This document shows positions 11,850 through 21,100 of a stretch of DNA of 64,000 nt, in pieces. The stretch covers positions 20,294,001 through 20,358,000 of the forward strand of contig NC_087257.1 in NCBI RefSeq assembly GCF_037042905.1, given 5' to 3'. Source of the stretch: Lytechinus pictus. Lineage: Eukaryota; Echinodermata; Echinoidea; Temnopleuroida; Toxopneustidae. Made by a program: the position numbers and the translations under genes. Numbering within the stretch: the stretch's first letter is position 1; each line of letters starts with the position of its first letter. Under the pieces are notes generated by a model. That model was not told the origin of the DNA. It did not search any database and saw only the letters and a list, made by a program, of their open reading frames with translations.

Positions 11850-13326
11850 TTTCAAATCGAAATTAATTTGATACAGATTATGTGGAACATAAGTTAGTAC
11901 CGAATGCCATCCTGCTGAATGTCACTACGATTCATCATTGTTAACGTAAAGGTAGAAAACGTAATTCGTGTGTAGGTACGTTTCGACCTGTGTCGTTTCA
12001 CCTCATATAATCTAAATAACAGAATGAAATATATTGAATTTTCTAGTGTCGAGAGAATACATTTATATATGATGTGATGTTAAACGTGGTTTACTTTGAA
12101 TCAACAAATACAAACACTCTTTTATTTACGTTCCAGGTTTAAAGTCTCCGGTCAAAGTTTCCGGTTTGTTAAACATTTGCAATTCAAAACCTTGGGAAGA
12201 GTCACGGACGAAGTAATAAAAGTGATAAAGGTAAACAAGTGATAAGAGAGGCTAATCACGAATTGAATTACTCTGATACCTATTTACTCATTTATTCAGA
12301 CATATTAAATCAATAGTATAGATCAGCTAAATTGTTCTACTTCATGTTCCTAGACATTAAAAACATCATATACACCAATACCAGTTCAAATTTTATAATT
12401 ATTATAAAAAAAGTTGTTCTTATTAAGAAGTATGTAGTACAAGATAGTTAACAATTTGTAAAATAATGTCATCTGTGCAGTTAAACTCATGTAGGCCTAC
12501 TTAAAAACCAAGTACACAATGTGCACTATATGAACTATAAATGTTGTATGCATACTTTAAATATAATTCAAATAATAATACCGAGGAAGCAAGGCTAAGC
12601 AACCAACCGAAATCGAGTTTTCCATGGTAAATATACAATTTGCAGTTGTAGTTGTAATTTCACCCTCCTGCTGAGGCAGAGGAGTTCCGACACTGGGAAG
12701 GAAAACCAAATTTGTACCCCGTCTTCTGCTTCCAACACCTGATTTTCAAAACTTAAGTTCCATTTCCCCAAGATGTGCACCCCCATACCACTTTAGTTCC
12801 ACCTCCCCAGCATGTGCACCTCCCCATGCTGAAACCAGCCTACGACATTGAATTGTATAGTTGATTTACGTTGTTTATTGCATATCATATTTCTTTGAAT
12901 GCACAGTTTCTTGTAATGCCCAGAATTTGGGACTGACATTTGATTGCACTTGAACGTAAGTTTCCAGCAACAATCTTAATTTCGGGGACTTAAAATAAAT
13001 TCAGGTGGACTGTAGTTGGGAACCAATCGAAATCTGGATTTAGTTTAAATCCTAAAGATTCATTTTTAATTTTTTTTTTTAAACCGAGACAACGCGATAA
13101 AATCCTGAAGGTGCTTCATAATACTAGTAGCACCCCGGCATCCCCGCTTCCCAGGGCCATGCATGTCTCTCTCTCTCTCTCTCTCTCTATCCCTCTCTCA
13201 CACATACACACGAAAGCCCATGCACATATATACTTTCATTCTCAAGACTCCTGGAATCTTTTAAGATCGAGGGCAAAAAAGGTAAATCTCATGGAAAAAA
13301 ATTGAAACTACTTTCAATAAAACATT
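11850..13326. other. 5' region between divergent P450 genes, left part
   Basis: Start of the 3.66-kb spacer separating the two P450 start codons (11849 and 15514). AT-rich, no ORF supported; a CCAGCATGTGCACCTCCCC-like segment occurs twice near 12770-12830. Regulatory sequence for gene A should lie here, but I see no unambiguous element. Confidence 0.4.
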
Positions 13327-13432
13327 CACTGTAAAAAATGAAGTGCTAATTTAGCACTTACAGTGCTTGTATAGTGACTGCACTACGAGTGCTGATTTTC
13401 TAGTTCAAATTAGCACTTCATTTTTTACAGTG
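13327..13432. mobile_element. 106-bp foldback MITE with 26-bp perfect inverted repeats
   Basis: The left arm starts CACTGTAAAAAATGAAGTGC. The right arm is its exact inverse, ending with GCACTTCATTTTTTACAGTG. The middle carries shorter inverted AGCACT/AGTGC motifs. There is no coding capacity. A clear target duplication is not visible. Confidence 0.75.
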
Positions 13433-13451
13433 TTTAAGCCATTTATGTCAT

Positions 13452-13545
13452 AAGATTATATATTTACGTTCCACACACGGATCATTCCTATTTACGTTTC
13501 CCACACGGATTATTCCTATTTATGTTTCCCACAAGGATAATTCCA
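13452..13545. repeat. short tandem repeat, three units of about 30 bp
   Basis: The unit TATTTACGTTTCCCACACGG followed by ATTATTCC is repeated three times with a few substitutions (TTCCACACACGGATCATTCC, ...CACACGGATTATTCC, ...CACAAGGATAATTCC). Confidence 0.7.
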
Positions 13546-13708
13546 CCAAGCTCGCAAGATCCCATCTTGAACATTGAACATGTTTAAACTATGACAGATC
13601 ATTGTTCCCATGACGTAGTGCACATGGGCTATTTGCTTGCCATTTGTCATGGTGGTATCAAAGAACCCTCCATTATAATGGCCGGTATGTATCTGAAAAT
13701 GAGGGGGT

Positions 13709-13769
13709 GTCCGTTCTGAGTCACGTGACTCAGAACGGACGGATAACACTCTTGTTTACAGTGTTATCC
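13709..13769. repeat. perfect 32-bp palindrome directly followed by a 10-bp-stem hairpin
   Basis: 13709-13740 is a perfect palindrome with half-site GTCCGTTCTGAGTCAC; its centre contains the E-box-like CACGTG. Immediately next to it, 13741-13769 forms GGATAACACT - nine-base loop - AGTGTTATCC. A C-run and an A-run follow at once. The pair could be the fused tip of foldback elements; function unknown. Confidence 0.8.
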
Positions 13770-14173
13770 CCCCCCAAAAAAAAAAAAAAAATTATAATAA
13801 TGATAATAATAAAATAAAGATATGATAATATAATAATAATGATGATGAAAATAGTTATCATCACTAGTATAATTACTATACATGTAATAGCAATGATAAT
13901 AGTAATGAATATCGTATTTACGCATGATGACCATTGATATTGTTTTTTTATCATAATTTTCTTATGTTTATTGCTAATGAATAAAACATTCGTTTCGGAA
14001 ACTATTACAAACAGATGTATTGAGATTATCGATTATCACTTCATTTCTTCTGGATTCCTTTATTCAAGCAGATGTATGATGTAAAATATGGGAAACATAC
14101 AAAAGAAAGGGGAATGGAAATTTAAATGAGTGTATAAAAGTGAAAATTAACCATGAAAACCAATAAAGATTTC

Positions 14174-15284
14174 TCAAAATAGCAATTTTTAGGTAAATGG
14201 TTCAAATATTCCAGCATGCGTTTCGCGCTCGCATTATTTATTTAGGCTTCAAGAAGTACCTAGTCTTCTAGACATGAGGCAAACATCTTCGGCCCTTTTG
14301 AAAAATTGTTCCTGATCCCTGCTCCTGGTCTACCAATCCACACACCGTCTTAATTCAGCCTTCTGACATCTATCAATTGACTCTACTCATTTCCGAAGGA
14401 TACTCTACTTCCTATATGTCCTAATCTCCACTTTCTCGCCTTTCCATTTCACTTCTACCTCTATCCATCCTTCTTAGTCCCTTTTCTAGGACATACCACA
14501 TTGTGTACCGTAAACAACGCGATTAATCTTGTTTTTTGGTTCTGATTATATTCCTTCAGATACGATTTGCCATGTAAATATAATATCATGCTGACCGACC
14601 ACAAACAAATCAATATTTGATTAGAAAAGAACACAGTATGCAAAGTCCAGCGGGGTGACAATGTCAAGCCATTGACCCCGGACCTGTTAAGTTTTACAGT
14701 TGCATTCTTGCTGTGTAAGTCATGTAAACCAGTAAAACTTATAAAATCTCTCAAAATAGCTAGTTTTTAGTAAACATTTCCTATATTTCAGTATGCGTTT
14801 CGCGCTCTCATGATTTATGTAGTCTTCACGAAGTACATAGTCTTCTAGAAATAGAGCTAACAGCTTCGGCCATTTTTTTCTTCAAAACCAGCACCCTTTA
14901 GAAAAACTGCTCCTGGTCTACCAATCCACAAACTGTCTCAATTCAGCCTTCTGACATCTCATTGACTCTACTCATTTCCGAAAGATATTCTGCTTCCAAC
15001 ATGTCATCCACTTTCTCGACTCTCCATTTCACTTGTCCCTCTATCCATTTTCCTTAGTCCTTTTTCTAGGACATACCACATAGTGTACCGTAAACAATGC
15101 AATTAACCTTGATTTTGGTTCTGATTATATTCCTTCAGATATGACTTGCCATGTAAATATAATATCTTATTGACCGACCACAAACAAATCATAACTTGAT
15201 TAGAAAACAACGCAGAATGCAAAGTCCAGCGGGTGACAATTTACAAGCCATCGACCCCGGACGACTTGTTAAATTTTACAGTTG
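14174..15284. repeat. tandem duplication, 577-bp period, upstream of P450 B
   Basis: Copy 1 runs about 14174-14750 and copy 2 about 14751-15284. Shared landmarks include TCAAAATAGC, GCGTTTCGCGCTC, AGTCTTCTAGA, TTCGGCC, CCAATCCACA, TTTTCTAGGACATACCACAT, GTACCGTAAACAA and GACCCCGGAC, all in the same order and spacing. The copies have diverged by substitutions and small indels. The second copy ends about 230 bases before the P450 B start codon. Confidence 0.85.
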
Positions 15285-15513
15285 TAAATTCAAATACATT
15301 GCACTTGTCGTTCTTAGATATGCAAATACGACTTTGTAATTCGGTATTTGATATGTTCGAGAACATGAACTCATAGTTCATTCCATATGCAAGTACACTT
15401 GGTTATTATTAAATAGATCGCCGAAACTGTTCGTAAGCATTCTTTACAGTTAACAGTTCCAGCTTCAGCTTCCGTTCGGTCGGCATTCGGTTTGCTTTTC
15501 ATCACATTTTAAG

Positions 15514-15847
15514 ATGTTTGACCCGTCAGTTACATCTGTATTCCTCGGTGCTTTGGTGTTTCTTCTTGTCTTCTGGTTAGCCCGGAAACCGAGGAATCTC
15601 CCGCCAGGACCTTGGTCGCTCCCGATCATTGGTTACCAATTCGGACCTGGCCTAATCCATGAAGCCTTTGTAGATCTGGCCAAGAGGTATGGTCCAATTT
15701 TCAGTGTTCGGAGGGGTGCGTTTCTTTTCGTTGTCTTAAATGACAAGGAGAGTGTTATACAAGCGCTGGTCAAGTCAGGGGAATTCACCTCAGATCGGTT
15801 CGTACCAGGACATTTCAAATGGTCAATTCCCAGAGCGGAAAATGATG
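15514..15847 (+). CDS. P450 B exon 1: membrane anchor and hinge
   Basis: ATG in the context ttttaagATGt. The anchor V-F-L-G-A-L-V-F-L-L-V-F-W-L-A precedes R-K-P-R-N and PPGPW. It ends one base into a codon at GTAAGATT. Length is 334 nt, as in gene A. Confidence 0.92.
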
Positions 15848-18136
15848 GTAAGATTTACTCTATTTTCTCTCCAGGACTTTCCACAATTGAAATGAAATGT
15901 CACTTGAGTCGAAATTTGAAAAGAAAATTTCTTTGACATTTGAACGTCATATGACACATTATAACTGTCTTCATGGAAGTACTTTCAAAAAATATTATTA
16001 GATTCAGGCCTTCGCTGGTAATCATGATAATAAAGTTTAAATCCAATCTCTCAAGTTTTGTTAATTTTGTTTATCCAGCATATGATTGAAATGTAAAATG
16101 AAAAAAATTGGCCGTTCCTTTTTAAACCTTTTAAGCTTACAGTACATGCCCTAATGGGGGGAAAATGACAAGATAAAAACGAAGTTTTTTTTTTCATTTC
16201 ATCCCTAAGTAGAACCATGGATAAACCAAGGTATTACCCAATTAGTCCGGTCTGTTAGCGTCAAAAACACCCTACTTGTGGACACAGTGGACAAAAGCAT
16301 GATTTTTTCTCCAGACCTTTGTTTATGTATAAGAATTAAAAATGGGGTATGCTCCAAAAAATCTGGCTGCAGGAACAGTGAAAAAATGGGTGAAAATGTC
16401 AGAATTTATGAGTTTAGATTGGTCTGATATATAGACTAGCGCTAGTGCAAAACTCAATAGCAGTGCATTATTTTGCATTGGTTTAGTTCTTGAATTCAGA
16501 CCCTTTTTGAACAGATATTCTGTTTGTCCTCACATCTCAATGCACTAAATATCTGAATGCAGATGCTAAACAAGCCGAAGGGTGGCGGTGGAGGGGGTTG
16601 AATGTTGGTGTGTATGTACATATTTTGGTCTTGGTGTAAAGATGTGCAAGACACATTTTTTTGCATGTGTTGCCATGGTAACAGTGTATTATGGCAAAAT
16701 AAGGTTACAAATCTTGCAGTTAGAACTACTTCCTCTGTTTTCATCCGATTCTCATGAAATTTGGCACACACATTGGTCTTGAGGTGAAGATGTCTAAGAC
16801 ACATTTTGTGTGTCTTTCGGAAATTTTGTTGCCATGGTAACAACATAACATTTGGTGAAAATTGGGGAAAAAACCTTACAATTCAAACTGCTTCATCAGT
16901 TTTAAATCAATTCTCATGAAATTTGGCACACACATTGGTATTAAAGTAAAGATGTACAAGGCACTTTTTGTGATTGTTTCAGAAATTGTGTTGCCATGGT
17001 AACAACATATTATATGGCAAAATTTAGGTAAAAACCTTGCAATTTTAACTACTTCATCAGTTTCAAACCAATTCTCATGCATGATATGGCTCACACATTG
17101 GCCTTGAGATAAAGATGTGCAAGAACCTTTTTTTTTTTCATTTGTCAGAGAGTGCATTGCCTTGATAACCACATATAGCCAGAAATGCAGGGAAAACTCA
17201 TCAATTGTGGATCAATCTACTTCTCAGTTTTCAGCCTGTGCTCAGAAAAGTTTACACAAATATTCATTTTGGGTAAAGATTCACATTCAGTGTTAAAGGG
17301 GAATCCAGCCTTGGTCATAAAATGTTGTGTGGAAAAGGAGAAAAATAAGAATGGTGAAAGTTTGAAAGCAATCGGACAAGCAAAATAAAGTTATGGCTGC
17401 TTTAAAATTAAGATCCCTAAGGCTACTAGTATGTAGATTTCAAATTGATAATGGGTAAGTAAATTATGACAAGGGGTGAGGCCGCAAGGACAACTTTCCC
17501 ATTGGCCTTGTACTTTGATTTTTGGTTTTCTCCTAAATTTCATTGGGGCCGTAATATAAACCTGTTAGTATAATGCTTTATGTCCTCATGAAAGAAAGAT
17601 ACAATTTGAAGTAAAACTTTTGAAAAAGACATTTTAGTCAAATAATTATTTCTGTACATGGAAGAGTGGTCCTTCCCTTACATCATTATGACATCACATG
17701 TGCGGCCAATTTGAAGTCTTCATGGGTATATAGTGATTACCAATGTTTACAACTTTTATATATTCACAACTTTCTTATGGTTTGTCCGATATTGTTCAAA
17801 CTTTGACCTATTGTCTGATGTTTTCTTTTCCTCATAAAAACAAGTGTTTATTTGGTTTGGATTCCCCTTTAACATCATAAAATAGCGCAGGGTATTCATG
17901 GTATTAATCACCTTCAATAATATTTATAGGTTTTTTTTTTGGGGGGGGGGCGGAGGAGGTCCTTAAAAACTGACAACATAAAAATATAGAAGGTTAAAGG
18001 ACATGGCCATTAGGAACTTAAACACTCTTAAAGAAAGCACCCCTTCCATTTTTTTTTTGGGGGGGGCCTTTAGAAAATTGCCACATAAAGAGTAAAAGGA
18101 AATAATTACAACTAGGAACTGACCCCCCCCCCCCAA

Positions 18137-18167
<31 letters not shown>

Positions 18168-21100
18168 AAGAAAAATCCTTTACACTTCAGCGTATTAATT
18201 TAAAGCCTAAAACATTCTGGTTTGATAAAAGATCATTTCCGGTGCCCAATTAATCAACGTTTTATTTATCTCCTTCTACTCAGTCTTTGTTCATTTCAGT
18301 GTTTACTTTGACTTTCTTACATCACTTTTTGCACTTTTTGCACTTTAGAGCTTTACCATACCTTCTTGTTTTGTTTCCTCCCCCCCCCCTCTTTTCCTCC
18401 CTCTCTAAGTACATTTTTTTTTGGCTATTTTAATTCATTATTATCTAGCAACAATTATTCCATTTTGAATGCTTACACCTACACTGAAATATAATACCAT
18501 GTCATTTATTCTTTTCTTCATAATCTTCTAAACTCTATTTTGGCTACACTCTGTCCTAAATAATACTATTAGCTATATTTAATGTCTAGTTTAAAGAATT
18601 GAAGAAATGGCTGTCATGATATTATATTTCGGTAAAGGTGCATCAAATTCATAGTTGCAGCATTCAGTATGGAATAACTGTTGCTTGAAAAAAATGGATT
18701 TAGTTGTTTTCCGAAAATCCTCTGTGAAAATTTTAGTTATATCACTGAGTTTTCCCATTCCTGCAGTTACCACCATCTGAAAGGGATATGACTAGAATAT
18801 ATGTAGAGAAATAAAAGTCATCATTTGCTCAATGAACAGTGAATACGTTCGTCCTTACTCCAATGCAAAATTATTTGCATTTTTTGTGACAGTCAGATCT
18901 TGCATCCAACAATTTTGCTACTGAAACATAATATTCATTTTTTGACAATTATACTGAAAAAATTAAATGAAATAAAATTGAAGGCAAAAAATTATTGTGC
19001 ACATATGCATATTTTTGATATGGTATGCTATTGAGTCATGGATTTGCAAGTGAATTTCTAAAACAAGTGCAGAGATTTTTGTATATATATATATATATAT
19101 TTCTATAATTAGTTGCATGATTAAAGGTTCACTTTATAATATGTCAGAAAAAATATACTTGGAGAGAAGAGCGGGTAAAAAAAGGAGAGAGGAAACAAGA
19201 TGGTATGGTGAAGCTCAAAATCAAGAGTGATGTGATATAGTTAAAAAGAAAGAGTTGGAATGGAATATGAATAAAAGACTGAGTATGAGAATATAAATAA
19301 ACAATGATTAATTGGCTACTGTAAACAATTTTTTACCAAAGCAGAATGCATTAAACATCAAATGAATGGTCTGAACTCTGAAGTGCAAATGAATCTTTTT
19401 ACCTTTCAATGGGGGGGGGGGCATTTTTCTGCTCAAAAAATATATCAGCCCCATTTGTTTGCGGGGGGGGGGGGTTAAGTTCTTAGTCATAATCCTTTAA
19501 CTTTTACTTTTATGAGGTCATTTTCTAAAGACCCCCCCCCCCAAAAAAAGGGAGTAATGTCTCGCTTTAAAATACAAAGACCCCTGAGGGGCAAAGGCGT
19601 AGACTGGTTGAGCATAGGGAGATAGAAGTGGTATGGGGAGGGGTGCACATCTTGGGAAGGTGGAACTAAGGTTTGGAAAATCAGCCGTTGAAAGTAGAAG
19701 GGGTACACATTTTGTTTTGCTTGCCAGTGTTGGAACTCCTTTGCCAGAGCAGAAGGTTTCACATTCACCCAGTGTACCCCCAGCCTATGCCCTTGAGGGG
19801 ATGCTTATTTCAAGAGTGTTAATGGACACCGCCTTTAACCTTTATTTTGATGTCAGATTTTAAGGACCAATCCCGCTCCTCCCCCAAAACCTAGAAATAT
19901 TACTGAAGGTGATTAATATCCCCACACTCATATATTTTAATGCAGTTTAGAATTTAATATGAATCTTTACCCAAAGATGAATATTTTTTCCAACTTTTAT
20001 GAGCACTGACTAAAAAAGGGGGAAGTTGTTTGATCCACAATGAGTTTTCCTGCATTTCTGGCTATCATATGTGGTTACCATGGCAATATACTCTGACAAA
20101 TGCACACATAAAATGGTTCTTGCACATCTTTACCTCAAAGCAAATGTATGAGCCAAATTTCATGAGAAATGGTTCAAAACTGATGAAGTTGTTCAAATTG
20201 CAAGGTTTTTACCTAAATTTTGCCATATAATATGTTGTTACCATGGCAACACAATTTATGAAACACATACAAAAAGTGCCTTGTACATCTTTACTCTAAT
20301 ACCAATGTGTGTGTCAAATTTCATGAGAATTGATTTAAAACTGATGAAGCAGTTTGAATTGTAATTTTTTCCCCAATTTTCACCAAATAGTATGTTGTTA
20401 CCATGGTAACAAGATTTTTGAAAGACACACAAAATGTGTCTTAGACATCTTCACCTCAAGACCAATGTGTGTGCCAAATTTCATGAGAATTGGGTGACAA
20501 CAGAGGAAGTAGTTCTAACTGCAAGATTTGTACCTTATTTTTGCCATAATACACTGTTACCATGGCAACACAATTTCCAACACATGCAAAAAAAATGTGT
20601 CTTGCACATCTTTACCCCAAGACCAAAATATGTACATACACACCAACATTCAACCCCCTCCATCACCACCATTCGGCTTGTTTAGCATCTGCATTCAGAT
20701 ATTTAGTGCATTGAGATGTGAGGACAAACAGAATATCTGTTCAAAAAGGGTCTGAATTCAAGAACTAAACCAATGCAAAATAATGCACTGCTATTGAGTT
20801 TTGCACTAGCGCTAGTCTATATATCAGACCAATCTAAACTCATAAATTCTGACATTTTCACCCATTTTTTCACTGTTCCTGCAGCCAGATTTTTTGGAGC
20901 ATACCCCATTTTTAATTCTCATACATAAACAAAGGTCTGGAGAAAAAATCATGCTTTTGTCCACCGTGTCCACATAATTCCGCTAACAGACCAGACTAAA
21001 TGGCGTAATAAGACAAACATTTTGAGGGGTGCAATATGGCGCATCGAGCAAAATTAATAAAAAGTTGCGAGCGAGCGAGCAAAAATTTCGACTTTTTTAT

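Larger units (their letters stand above)
16232..21010. repeat. 4.8-kb inverted repeat (arms about 1.2 kb) in P450 B intron 1
   Basis: The left arm begins ATTACCCAATTAGTCCGGTC at about 16232. The right arm ends with the inverse (GACCAGACTAAATGGCGTAAT) at about 21010. The arms stay alignable inwards to about 18045 and 19803, apart from a 572-bp insertion in the left arm only. The spacer is about 1.75 kb of low-complexity sequence. By eye the arms are highly similar. Each arm contains four diverged units of about 160 bp carrying GTTGCCATGGTAAC and CATGAAATTTGGCACACACA. No transposase is visible, so it is a foldback-type element or a pair of opposed insertions. Confidence 0.88.

Noticed and set aside
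11850-11855. Two-residue upstream extension of P450 A from a TTG codon
   Set aside because: TTG is not a credible start beside an ATG in a nuclear gene, and the ATG gives the same exon length as paralogue B.
13111-13305. Open frame through a CTCTCT run
   Set aside because: Microsatellite-driven; no coding evidence.
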